Assembly (NCBI RefSeq): GCF_000521505.1
Contig: NZ_CP003915.1
Location: 4,526,001-4,590,000 of the forward strand
Direction of reading: 5' to 3'
DNA length: 64,000 nt
DNA from: Advenella mimigardefordensis DPN7
Lineage (GTDB): Bacteria; Pseudomonadota; Gammaproteobacteria; Burkholderiales; Burkholderiaceae_B
Below are positions 53,823-62,035 of this stretch, one piece after another. The translations under genes were made by a program, and so were the position numbers. Every line of letters starts with the position of its first letter. Positions within the stretch are counted from its first letter, which is position 1. The notes under the pieces are model-generated. The model searched no databases and was not told where the DNA came from. It saw nothing but the letters and a program-made list of their open reading frames with translations.

Positions 53823-54833
53823 ATGACCTCACGCCTATCTCCCTTCCAAGACCGACAGTTGAGCTTTTTGCTGGCGATCAATATCGTCATTGTGATGGCC
53901 GGCTATTTTCTGTCGTCAGGCGGTGACTTTGTCAGCGTGTTCAATCTTCAGTCCATGGCCATGCAACTGCCGCAAATGGCTCTGCTGGCCATGGCGATGA
54001 TGCTCTCCATGATTTCCGGTAATGGCGGTATCGACTTATCCGGTATCGCGCTGGCCAACCTGGCCGGCGTCATTGGCGCACTGCTGCTGCCGCAATGGAT
54101 TGACGCGGAAGCTGCGCCCTGGCTGTTCACTGCTGCCTTCGTCGGACTGATGCTGAGCGTCGGCCTGCTGGGCGGGATGCTCAACGGCATCATCATTGCC
54201 CGCTTCAACCTGACGCCTATTCTGACGACCCTGGGTACCCAACTGGTGTTCACGGGCATCGCCACGGTGCTGTCCAACGGCTCATCCGTCAACCTGCCTT
54301 ATATTGAACCCCTGTCGGCCATCGGCAACGACAATTTTCTGGGTGTTCCCATTGCTTTTTATCTTTTCGTTGCAGTGGTGCTGTTTCTGGGCTGGCTGCT
54401 GCGGCGCACGCCCTTCGGACTGCGTCTGTATATGCAGGGCACCAATCCCAAAGCGGCGTTCTACGCAGGTATCTCGCGCAACACCATGCTGATCTGCACC
54501 TACACCATGTGCGGACTGCTGGCCGCCTGCTCCGGGCTGATCTCGGCCAGTCAGGCCGCCAGCGCCAGCGCCAAGTATGGCGACTCTTATCTGCTGATTG
54601 CCATCCTGATCGCGGTCATGGGCGGCGTCAATCCTGCAGGCGGCTACGGCCGCGTCATTTGCGTCTTTTTTGCCGCCACCGCACTCCAACTGCTGTCGAG
54701 CATGTTCAATCTGCTGGGTCTGTCAGAGTTCGCAGGCAACTGCATCTGGGGACTGCTGCTCTTGTTCTTCCTGGCCTATTCCAGACAGGAGCTGAAGCTC
54801 AAAATCAAGCGGCGCGAGCCCGTCAAGGCCTGA
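53823..54833 (+). CDS. ribose-type ABC transporter permease, first subunit
   Basis: A 336-residue polytopic membrane protein of the RbsC family. Motifs include MMLSMISGNGGIDLSGIALA, GMLNGIIIARFNLTPILTTL and LAACSGLISASQAASASAKY with GDSYLLIAILIAVMGGVNPAG. It would form a heterodimer with the second permease at 57573. Order in the operon is permease, binding protein, ATPase, permease. Confidence 0.9.
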   Translation: MTSRLSPFQDRQLSFLLAINIVIVMAGYFLSSGGDFVSVFNLQSMAMQLPQMALLAMAMMLSMISGNGGIDLSGIALANLAGVIGALLLPQWIDAEAAPWLFTAAFVGLMLSVGLLGGMLNGIIIARFNLTPILTTLGTQLVFTGIATVLSNGSSVNLPYIEPLSAIGNDNFLGVPIAFYLFVAVVLFLGWLLRRTPFGLRLYMQGTNPKAAFYAGISRNTMLICTYTMCGLLAACSGLISASQAASASAKYGDSYLLIAILIAVMGGVNPAGGYGRVICVFFAATALQLLSSMFNLLGLSEFAGNCIWGLLLLFFLAYSRQELKLKIKRREPVKA

Positions 54834-54911
54834 GCCACGTCTGAAACAACTGATCTGCACCGCCCCATCCGGTTCTGGTCACTATCCATTGATGGGATTT
54901 TGGAGACACGT

Positions 54912-55916
54912 ATGAAATTGAAGACACTCCCAATGTGCCTATTGGCTTGCACACTCAGCATGAGTTTTGCTGCAGGCGCAAACGCCGAAGAAAAGAAATC
55001 CATCGTTACGGTGGTTAAAGTGACCGGAATCAGCTGGTTCACCCGTATGGAAGAAGGCGTTAAGGCATTCGCCCAGGCCAACCCGGACATCAACGCCTCG
55101 CAGACCGGCCCCGGCCGCGCTGACGCCGCCCAGCAACTGAAAATTGTTCAGGATCTGGTTGCCAAAAACGTGAGCGCCCTGGCGATCGTGCCATTTGACC
55201 CGCCAACCCTGGAACCCATTCTGGCCCGTGCCAAAAGCCGTGGTATCAAAATTGTTACCCACGAAGCGGACAATCTGAAAAATACGGATTACGATCTGGA
55301 AGCGTTCCGCAATAATGAATATGGCGCCGATCTGAATGAGCGTCTGGCCAAATGTATGTCCAACAAGGGTGACTGGGCCGTGCTGGTCGGTTCTCTGGGC
55401 AGCCGCTCTCAAGTGCAGTGGGCACAGGGCGGGATTGACAACGCCAAAGCCAAATATCCTGAGCTGAATCTGGTTACCACCATGCAGGAAACCAATAATG
55501 ATGGTGAAAAAGCCTATCAGGTGGCCCAGCAGTTGCTGCGCAAGTACCCGAATCTGACCGGCTTCCAGGGCTCGTCATCGCTGGACGTAATCGGCATTGG
55601 TCGCGCGGTGGAAGAAGCGGGCAAGGCTGGTAAAATTTGCGTATTTGGTACGGGTCTGCCAGGCGAAGCCGGTCCTTACATGGAAAAAGATGCCATCACC
55701 GGTATTGCTTTCTGGGATCCGAAAGATGCCGGTATTGCCATGAACAATGTTGCCAAAATGCTGCTGGAAGGCAAAACCATTGAAAACGGCGCCGATCTGG
55801 GCGTACCCGGTTACGAGAAGGTGACGGTCGAAAAAGGCCCGGGCAAAGGCATGATTATTCGTGGCGCCGGCTGGGTTCGCGTTGACAAGACCAACTACAA
55901 GCAATACAACTTCTGA
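54912..55916 (+). CDS. ribose-type ABC transporter substrate-binding protein
   Basis: A 334-residue secreted protein of the RbsB-like type 1 fold: signal peptide MKLKTLPMCLLACTLSMSFA, then KSIVTVVKVTGISWFTRMEE. Later ALAIVPFDPPTLEPILARAK and GFQGSSSLDVIGIGRAVEEA are typical. ATG 54912 follows GGAGACACGT; the frame starts 12 bp earlier at a TTG. A perfect 8-bp hairpin follows the stop, before the ATPase gene. Confidence 0.9.
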   Translation: MKLKTLPMCLLACTLSMSFAAGANAEEKKSIVTVVKVTGISWFTRMEEGVKAFAQANPDINASQTGPGRADAAQQLKIVQDLVAKNVSALAIVPFDPPTLEPILARAKSRGIKIVTHEADNLKNTDYDLEAFRNNEYGADLNERLAKCMSNKGDWAVLVGSLGSRSQVQWAQGGIDNAKAKYPELNLVTTMQETNNDGEKAYQVAQQLLRKYPNLTGFQGSSSLDVIGIGRAVEEAGKAGKICVFGTGLPGEAGPYMEKDAITGIAFWDPKDAGIAMNNVAKMLLEGKTIENGADLGVPGYEKVTVEKGPGKGMIIRGAGWVRVDKTNYKQYNF

Positions 55917-55936
55917 TCGGTCATCACGACCACCCC

Positions 55937-55956
55937 CGGGCCGCACTGGCGGCCCG
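55937..55956 (+). promoter_or_regulatory. intercistronic hairpin after the sugar-binding protein gene
   Basis: CGGGCCGC-actg-GCGGCCCG is a perfect 8-bp stem with a 4-nt loop and no T-run. It ends 2 bp before the ATG at 55959, which would bury that start and favours the in-frame ATG at 55983 for the ATPase. Confidence 0.6.
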
Positions 55957-55982
55957 CCATGGGATCACCCGGCAGTACGATT

Positions 55983-57545
55983 ATGACTACAACGACTCGC
56001 CCGACGCACCACAATGCGTCCATACCGCCCGCCCCCGATGGAAATGCCTTTCTGTCGCTGCGCCAGATTCACAAGCGCTTTACCGGCGTACACGCGCTGC
56101 GTGGCGTGAGCCTGGATATTCATCCGGGACAGATTTACCATTTGCTGGGCGAAAACGGCTGCGGCAAAAGCACACTGATCAAGATCATTTCCGGCGCTCA
56201 GCCACCAGACGAAGGAGATCTGATCCTGGACGGCAAGCGCTTTGAACAGTTTTCAGCGTTAAGCGCCCTGGGTGCCGGCATCGAGACGGTCTATCAGGAC
56301 CTGTCCCTGATCCCCAATATGAGCGTGATGGACAATATTTCGCTGACGGTGGAGCTGGCCGAACATAAAGGACGTCTGGCGCGGGTGATCAGCCATCAGA
56401 CCTTGCACGACCGCGCCGTGAGTGCGTTACGGCAGTTGCAATTGCCCGACGACCGCTATTTTCTGCAGACCAAAATCGAAGATCTGCCGCTGGCCACCCG
56501 GCAACTGGTCGCCATTGCGCGGGCTGCAGCCAGTGATGCCCGCTTCATTATCATGGACGAACCCACCACCTCACTGACCCAGAAAGAGGTGGACAATCTG
56601 ATTCGTATCGTTAAGGAACTGTGCGCACGCGGTGTGGCGGTGCTGTTTGTGAGCCACAAGCTGGATGAATGCTATGCCATTGGCGGTAACGTGATCGTCA
56701 TGCGTGACGGCCAGGTGATCACCCAGGGCGAAATCCAGCAATTTACCAAACATCAGATCAGCGAACTGATGACCGGGCGGGTCCTGAGCGATCAGCGCTA
56801 TCGCCGCAACCAGCCCCAGCCCGATGTCATGCTGGGCGTGTGTGATCTGGGTCGCGACCAGGGTTTCGAGCAGGTGTCCTTTGATCTGCATAAGGGTGAA
56901 ATCATTGGCATTACCGGTCTGCTTGATTCCGGCAGGAACGAGCTGGCCCGCGCCCTGGCCGGTGTCGCGCCATCGCAGCGCGGCACGCTGACACTGAATG
57001 GTGAGACCATCACCGTGAACACACCCGCTCAGGCAACCACGCACCGCATCGCCTACGTGCCCGAGGACCGGCTGGTAGAGGGGCTGTTCCTGACCCGTTC
57101 AATCAGCGACAATACCATTACCGCAGTACTGCCCCAAATGTGCGATGCGCTGGGGCAAATCAGCAAGGATCAGGCCACCCGCTTTTCGCAAGACATGACC
57201 AGCCGGCTGAAAATTGCGACCCCCAATGTGCAGAATCCGGTACAAAGCCTCTCCGGCGGCAACCAGCAACGGGTGCTGATCGGCCGCTGGCTGGCCATTA
57301 ATCCGTTGCTGCTGATTCTGCATGGCCCGACCGTCGGCGTCGATGTCGGCTCCAAAGATACGATTTATCAGATCATTCAGTCCCTGACTGATAAGGGCAT
57401 GAGCATCATTATTATCAGTGACGACCTGCCGGAACTGCTGGCAAACTGTGACCGCATTCTGCTCATGAAAAAAGGTCGGATCAGCGATGAATTTCAGGCA
57501 GATGGCCTGCAAGAAAATACGCTTTATCATGCCTTATTGTCCTGA
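55983..57545 (+). CDS. ribose-type ABC transporter ATPase with two nucleotide domains
   Basis: A RbsA-like double ATPase of 520 residues from this start (528 from 55959). Domain 1 has Walker A GENGCGKSTLIK and Walker B FIIMDEPTTSLTQKE with the degenerate signature LPLATRQLV. Domain 2 has a degenerate Walker A (GLLDSGRNELARALAG) but a good signature LSGGNQQRVLIGRW and LLILHGPTVGVDVG, where His replaces the Walker B Asp-Glu environment. Such asymmetry is normal for domain 2 of the family, although the HGPT motif is less usual. It drives uptake with the two permeases. Confidence 0.9.
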   Translation: MTTTTRPTHHNASIPPAPDGNAFLSLRQIHKRFTGVHALRGVSLDIHPGQIYHLLGENGCGKSTLIKIISGAQPPDEGDLILDGKRFEQFSALSALGAGIETVYQDLSLIPNMSVMDNISLTVELAEHKGRLARVISHQTLHDRAVSALRQLQLPDDRYFLQTKIEDLPLATRQLVAIARAAASDARFIIMDEPTTSLTQKEVDNLIRIVKELCARGVAVLFVSHKLDECYAIGGNVIVMRDGQVITQGEIQQFTKHQISELMTGRVLSDQRYRRNQPQPDVMLGVCDLGRDQGFEQVSFDLHKGEIIGITGLLDSGRNELARALAGVAPSQRGTLTLNGETITVNTPAQATTHRIAYVPEDRLVEGLFLTRSISDNTITAVLPQMCDALGQISKDQATRFSQDMTSRLKIATPNVQNPVQSLSGGNQQRVLIGRWLAINPLLLILHGPTVGVDVGSKDTIYQIIQSLTDKGMSIIIISDDLPELLANCDRILLMKKGRISDEFQADGLQENTLYHALLS

Positions 57546-57572
57546 AACCCCATTGACCCTACCTCGCTTACC

Positions 57573-58598
57573 ATGAATACGACGACTCCCGCCAGCGCGG
57601 CCATTCAGGACAGCACGACGCCAAAGCGTCCTCCCTATCTGATCAGGCATCCGGAATTTTTTACACTGGGCCTGATTGTGGTGCTGTTTGTGGTGGTTGC
57701 TGTTATCAACCCCATGTTTTTCCAGCCAGGTTCGCTCTTTGACGTCCTGCGCGCAGCTACGCGTTCCGCCATTTTTGCCCTGGGCATTCTGGTGGTGCTT
57801 GCCTCCGGCGGACTGGATGTGTCCTTCACCGCCATTGCGGCGCTGATTATGTATGGGCTGACCAAACTGGTGCTGATGTATTATCCCGCCGCTCCATTTA
57901 TCGTGATTCTGCTGGCCGGTGCGGCCGGCGGTCTGGCGCTGGGGCTCATCAACGGCTGGCTGGTGAAAAAACTCGCCGCACCCTCGCTGGTTGTCACCAT
58001 TGGCACCCAGTTTCTGATCCGGGGCTTTCTGCTGGCGTTTATCGGCACCGAGTTTTTCATGAACATCCCTCCGTCCATGCTGGCAGTGGGACAGGCGAAT
58101 ATTGTCAATTTCCAGAATAATCAGGGGCTGCAAACCGCCCTGCCGTACACCACGCTGGCCATTCCCATACTGGCCCTGCTCACATGGTGGCTGCTGAACA
58201 AAACGATGATGGGTCGGGCGGTGTATGCCATGGGCGGCAGTCCGGCCATTGCCGAGCGCCTTGGCTATAACCTGACGCGGGTGTATCTCTTTGTGTTTGG
58301 CTACGCCGGCCTGCTGGCCGGTATCGCCGGCATTATTCACGTGTCCAGCACGCGGATCGCCAACCCCTTCGATATTGTTGGTACCGAACTGGATGTGATT
58401 GCCGCCGTCATTCTGGGTGGCGCCCGCATTACCGGCGGTAGCGGCACCGTTACCGGTACGCTGCTGGGCGTGCTGCTGGTGACGCTCATCAATAGTGTAC
58501 TGATTACACTTGGGATTCCTACGACCTGGCAGAAAGTGATTGTCGGTGCCTTTATCCTGGTGGCCGGCCTGCTGTTTTCACTGCGCAGCCGGCAGTAG
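57573..58598 (+). CDS. ribose-type ABC transporter permease, second subunit
   Basis: A 341-residue RbsC-family membrane protein: ILVVLASGGLDVSFTAIAAL, GLALGLINGWLVKKLAAPSL, then GIIHVSSTRIANPFDIVGTE and DVIAAVILGGARITGGSGTV. It shares the family pattern with the permease at 53823 but is clearly divergent, so the two are separate subunits and not a recent duplication. It is the last gene of the operon and is followed by a terminator 19 bp later. Confidence 0.9.
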   Translation: MNTTTPASAAIQDSTTPKRPPYLIRHPEFFTLGLIVVLFVVVAVINPMFFQPGSLFDVLRAATRSAIFALGILVVLASGGLDVSFTAIAALIMYGLTKLVLMYYPAAPFIVILLAGAAGGLALGLINGWLVKKLAAPSLVVTIGTQFLIRGFLLAFIGTEFFMNIPPSMLAVGQANIVNFQNNQGLQTALPYTTLAIPILALLTWWLLNKTMMGRAVYAMGGSPAIAERLGYNLTRVYLFVFGYAGLLAGIAGIIHVSSTRIANPFDIVGTELDVIAAVILGGARITGGSGTVTGTLLGVLLVTLINSVLITLGIPTTWQKVIVGAFILVAGLLFSLRSRQ

Positions 58599-58616
58599 CA
58601 ACTTCATCATCGAAAG

Positions 58617-58646
58617 AAAAGGGCGCCGGGCGCCCTTTTTGTTTTT
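58617..58646. terminator. bidirectional rho-independent terminator
   Basis: AAAAGGGCGC (58617-58626), loop cgg, GCGCCCTTTTT (58630-58640), then gTTTTT. It serves the plus-strand transporter operon, and on the minus strand the A-run lets it also end the convergent DeoR transcript. Confidence 0.9.
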
Positions 58647-58693
58647 GCGGGTTCGTTAATCGACAGGCCGTGTCCTGCCGGGTGCCCTTCACT

Positions 58694-59398
58694 TCAGTCC
58701 TGTTCAGTCAGGATGGCATCAAATTCAGTCAGATCAGCAAAGCGGATATGTCGGCGTACACCCAGCTTGCTGGAATCCACCACCAGATAACGCCGCTTGG
58801 CCCGCTCCATGGCGCGACGCTTGATGTCTTTTTCATGCAGGTTCCAGCAACTGACACCGATTTGGTCATCCACACCGCCTGCCGACATAAACGCCGTATC
58901 AAAACTGAGCTGATCCAGCGCATTCAGCGCCTCTTGTCCGGAAAAGGAATCGGACGATGGCATATAGGTGCCGCCCAGCACAATCAGACGCAGAGCGGGC
59001 TTATTTTTGAGGATGTCGGCGGTATTGAGTGAATAGCAGACTACCGTCAGTGGCAGGCTGTCGGGTATCAGGCGCGCCAGATGCAATAGCGTGGTGCCAC
59101 AATCGATAAAAATCACATCATGCGGTGCGACCAATGCCAGCGCTTTTTGCGAGGCGCGTTGTTTGGCCTGGGCAAAATGGTCTTTTTCCTGTGCCACTGA
59201 ATACTGGCCGGCATTCTGCAGCGAATGGGCCGCAACGATATGGCCGCCCAGATAAGACAATGTGCCCGGACGACGAGCCAGATCGCGCCGCACCGTCATT
59301 TCCGAAACGCCCAGCAAGGCCGCCGCCTCCCGCAGCCGCAATGAACCAGACTGCTGCAGCGCCTGCTCCAGCTTGTGTAACCGCTCGGCTGGCGTCAT
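58694..59398 (-). CDS. DeoR family transcriptional regulator
   Basis: A 234-residue repressor. The helix-turn-helix at about 15-50 reads SLRLREAAALLGVSEMTVRR, followed by a sugar-phosphate isomerase-like effector domain with VIFIDCGTTLLHLARL. The C-terminal part has DTAFMSAGGVDDQIGVSCWN and VDSSKLGVRRHI. DeoR proteins sense phosphorylated sugars. It is convergent with the deoC operon and is the only regulator gene in that region, so I expect it to bind the sites at 48890-48924. Confidence 0.92.
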   Translation of the reverse strand: MTPAERLHKLEQALQQSGSLRLREAAALLGVSEMTVRRDLARRPGTLSYLGGHIVAAHSLQNAGQYSVAQEKDHFAQAKQRASQKALALVAPHDVIFIDCGTTLLHLARLIPDSLPLTVVCYSLNTADILKNKPALRLIVLGGTYMPSSDSFSGQEALNALDQLSFDTAFMSAGGVDDQIGVSCWNLHEKDIKRRAMERAKRRYLVVDSSKLGVRRHIRFADLTEFDAILTEQD

Positions 59399-59463
59399 GA
59401 ACCGTTCCCGCCTTTAAATTGAAATATTATAAACGGTGAACAGGCGCCTGTTCGCTGAGTACT

Positions 59464-59718
59464 TTAGCCAATCGGGGTTTGCCAGCCTTTGCCGGTCGCT
59501 TTCCATGCCTGCAACGTATCTGCATCAATGCGCAGGCTTACCGGAACCTTGGTTCGCGCGGCTTTAGGCCGACCACGGGGACGAATCATTGCCTGTGCCG
59601 TTTTGTCGCCAAACCGCTCCGCCACAACTTTGGGGAACGGGCGCGCCCTGGCAAATTCTTCCGGACCCCATTCAGGGTTATCCTCATCAATCAATTCGGG
59701 AACGGGTCGCTTGCTCAT
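59464..59718 (-). CDS. brnA: BrnA-like antitoxin, C-terminally shortened
   Basis: An 84-residue protein with the DUF4415/BrnA pattern: acidic N-terminal part with IDEDNPEWGPEEFARARPF, then GRPKAARTKVPVSLRIDADT and AWKATGKGWQTPIG. BrnA proteins normally continue for about ten more residues after GKGWQTR (completing the ribbon-helix-helix), but here a TAA comes right after PIG. Together with the truncated brnT upstream this looks like a decaying module. Whether the shortened protein still binds DNA is unclear. Confidence 0.75.
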   Translation of the reverse strand: MSKRPVPELIDEDNPEWGPEEFARARPFPKVVAERFGDKTAQAMIRPRGRPKAARTKVPVSLRIDADTLQAWKATGKGWQTPIG

Positions 59719-59787
59719 AGCCCTTCACCTCGCGTTTGTTGGCCCTGCGCAGGCTAATGACATGCATTGTCTCGCCGCGCGATTCGC
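59687..59787 (-). pseudogene. brnT: remnant of a BrnT-like toxin gene
   Basis: Read on the minus strand before and into brnA, one frame gives ESRGETMHVISLRRANKREV then KGYEQA and a stop at 59687-59689. This matches the conserved C-terminal strand of BrnT toxins (the arginine-rich VISARKANRREV-type end). About two thirds of the toxin is missing: its 5' part is replaced by the end of the cyclodeaminase gene. The remnant keeps the normal 32-bp overlap with brnA. No start codon or catalytic N-terminus remains. Confidence 0.7.
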
Positions 59788-60720
59788 CTACAGCCCCGCT
59801 GCTGCCCGGGCACACCGCGCCGCAGCCAGATCCCAGGCGGCGCAGCCTACGGTCTTGAACATGATGGGGCGGGAATAGTCGATGTCGCTTTCAATGGCCT
59901 GCGCCAGGGTGGTGACCTGGCTCCAGTCTTTTTTCGCCTGAATGTAATCGCCTGCCTCGTGCTTTGCCCCAACCAGGTCATCCACGTAGCACAGGCTGTT
60001 CATCACGGTTTCCGGCGCGATTTCAACCATATGTGAACGAAAGGCACCCACGCCGATGATCAGGCGACCGGGCACCGCCGGTGCGTGGTAAACCGGCTCA
60101 ACGGCCGTCGTCAGCGTAATAATCGCGTCAAACTGTTCCGGCAGCTGGTTCAGATCGGTCACTTGCAAACGGATGCCCAGACCGGCATGGCGTTCGCAGA
60201 AAGCCTGCGCTTTGTCCCAGGACTGGGCGCGCGCAGCAATATGCACTGTAGCCTCTGGGTACAGCTCGGCAATGGCCTGCACATGGCCGTCAGCCTGGCT
60301 CCCGGCCCCCACAATCACAATGGTGCGTGGCTCGTGTTCCAGAAAAAGCTGCAGGCCGGCCATGGAGAGCGCTGCCGTACGACGGGCCGTGACCGTGGGG
60401 CCGTCCAGAACAAACAGCGGAACACCGGTGGCGCTATCCAGGACCGACACCATGCCCTGGATCGTGGGGCGCTGGTGGGCAGGATTGTCCGGCAGCAGGG
60501 AAATCAGTTTATGCGCGCAAATATCCTGGGCGGTGCAGGGCATGGACAACAGCACGCCGTCGCGGCTGCCGGGTACGGTCAGCACCTGGCGATCGGGACT
60601 GTGGATCTCGCCCCTGGCATATTGCGAGGCGGCCTCCAGAATGTGCTGGCGCAATGGCCCGAAAGCGATCAACTGGCTTGTTTCTTCGGCATTGAAAACG
60701 CGTGGCGCCGGACTACTCAT
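59788..60720 (-). CDS. ornithine cyclodeaminase / mu-crystallin family protein
   Basis: A 310-residue NAD(P)-dependent protein. The Rossmann motif VGAGSQADGHVQAIAELYP is near residue 125, GPTVTARRTAALSM carries substrate-contact residues, and TLTTAVEPVYHAPAVPGRL and VGAFRSHMVEI follow. Members include ornithine cyclodeaminases and pyrroline-2-carboxylate or ketimine reductases. ATG 60720 follows AGGAGAAACC; the frame extends to 60891. It overlaps the XRE-cupin gene by 8 bp, and that regulator leads into it. Confidence 0.88.
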   Translation of the reverse strand: MSSPAPRVFNAEETSQLIAFGPLRQHILEAASQYARGEIHSPDRQVLTVPGSRDGVLLSMPCTAQDICAHKLISLLPDNPAHQRPTIQGMVSVLDSATGVPLFVLDGPTVTARRTAALSMAGLQLFLEHEPRTIVIVGAGSQADGHVQAIAELYPEATVHIAARAQSWDKAQAFCERHAGLGIRLQVTDLNQLPEQFDAIITLTTAVEPVYHAPAVPGRLIIGVGAFRSHMVEIAPETVMNSLCYVDDLVGAKHEAGDYIQAKKDWSQVTTLAQAIESDIDYSRPIMFKTVGCAAWDLAAARCARAAAGL

Positions 60721-61312
60721 TGGTTTCTCCTGATTCTGCCTCGGGGCGCTGGGTCGCCATCCAGAGCACTTGTGCATCTTCCTGACTGACACTGATACAG
60801 CGGTGTCCCATGCGGCTGTCGATATAAAAGCTGTCGCCCGGCCCCAGCGTTGCCTCTGCATAAAATTCCGTATGCAGTTCAATCTGGCCACTAATCACGT
60901 AGACGAACTCTTCGCCCTCATGGCGATTCCAGTCGACAAAGACTGTCAGATCCCGGGCCGTGATGGTTGTGAGAAACGGCAAGATTCGTTTATGCGAAAG
61001 CTGCGAGCACAACAGCAAATGCTCATAATACCGCGTCTTGTGGACTTTTCCCTGCCCGGCGCGATCAACCACGCAACGCCCGGCCCCCATGGGTTCGCGG
61101 GCCGGCGTAAATAGTTCGGAGACATCCAGTGACAGGCCGATGGCCAGCTTCTGCAAGACGTCGTACGTGGGCGACATCAGCCCGTTCTCTATTTTCGAGA
61201 GAGTGGAAGCCGCGATGCCACAGGCCCGGCCCGCCTGCTCCAGGGTCAGATCATTGGCCTGCCGCACGGCGCGCAGACGTTGCATCAGCGGCGTTTCCTC
61301 GCGGGGGGCCAT
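60713..61312 (-). CDS. XRE-cupin transcriptional regulator
   Basis: A 199-residue regulator: an XRE-type helix-turn-helix at about 10-68 (RLRAVRQANDLTLEQAGRAC, IAASTLSKIENGLMSPTYDV) and a C-terminal cupin at about 120-190 (HEGEEFVYVISGQIELHTEF, LGPGDSFYIDSRMGHRCIS). The cupin keeps the H-x-E pattern and a late His, so it may bind a metal or small ligand. It is encoded between the livF and cyclodeaminase genes and probably regulates that group. Confidence 0.9.
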   Translation of the reverse strand: MAPREETPLMQRLRAVRQANDLTLEQAGRACGIAASTLSKIENGLMSPTYDVLQKLAIGLSLDVSELFTPAREPMGAGRCVVDRAGQGKVHKTRYYEHLLLCSQLSHKRILPFLTTITARDLTVFVDWNRHEGEEFVYVISGQIELHTEFYAEATLGPGDSFYIDSRMGHRCISVSQEDAQVLWMATQRPEAESGETNE

Positions 61313-61313
61313 C

Positions 61314-62033
61314 CTAATGGCTACCCAGGTAAGCGTCGCGAATCTCGGGGTTGGCCAGCAGTTCTGCGCCGGTGCCTGTCATCCGGATTTCACCGGTCAC
61401 CATGACGTAAGCCCGGTCGGCCAGCTTGAGCGCATGGTTGGCATTCTGCTCTACCAGGAAGATGGTTTTGCCACTTTTGCCCAGTTCTTTGAGCACCGAG
61501 AAGATCTGGCGCACAATCAGCGGCGCCAGCCCCAGGCTGGGCTCATCCAGCAAAATCATATCGGGCCGGCTCATCAGTGCGCGGGCAATGGCCAGCATTT
61601 GCTGCTCGCCACCCGACAGCGTCCCGGCCCGCTGATTGCGCCGTTCTTTTAAGCGCGGAAACAAATCAAACATGTGCTGCCGGTCTTCATCCATATGTGC
61701 ATCGCCAATAGGCAGCGTTCCGATCATGATGTTCTCTTCCACGGTCATTTTCGGGAAAATGCGGCGGCCTTCGGGCACCTGGGCAATGCCCTGGGTAGCG
61801 ATCTTGTGCGGCGGCAGGCGCAACAGGTTATTGCCCTTGTACAGAATCTGGCCGGTACGCGCCCTTGGCGTGCCGAAAATAGTCATGAGCAGGGTGCTTT
61901 TGCCAGCGCCGTTGGCGCCAATGAGCGTCACGATCTCGCCCGGATTGATATGCAGCGACACATTTTTCAGGGCCTGAATCTGCCCGTAATAGGAGCTCAC
62001 ATCCCTGATCTCAAGAATTGGGGTGTCTGCCAT
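61314..62033 (-). CDS. livF: liv-type ABC transporter ATPase, LivF-like
   Basis: A 239-residue ATPase with intact Walker A GANGAGKST, signature LSGGEQQMLAIARAL and Walker B MILLDEPSLGLAP. Unlike the LivF at 9334 it keeps the Lys in the P-loop. It is 2 bp downstream of livG and 1 bp upstream of the XRE-cupin gene, so the regulator and cyclodeaminase genes are likely in the same operon. Confidence 0.94.
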   Translation of the reverse strand: MADTPILEIRDVSSYYGQIQALKNVSLHINPGEIVTLIGANGAGKSTLLMTIFGTPRARTGQILYKGNNLLRLPPHKIATQGIAQVPEGRRIFPKMTVEENIMIGTLPIGDAHMDEDRQHMFDLFPRLKERRNQRAGTLSGGEQQMLAIARALMSRPDMILLDEPSLGLAPLIVRQIFSVLKELGKSGKTIFLVEQNANHALKLADRAYVMVTGEIRMTGTGAELLANPEIRDAYLGSH

Positions 62034-62035
62034 GC

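Noticed and set aside
57534..58340. Minus-strand 268-codon frame rich in His, Gln and Asn
   Set aside because: It is antisense to the second pentose permease gene; the skewed composition is what the complement of a hydrophobic membrane-protein gene gives.
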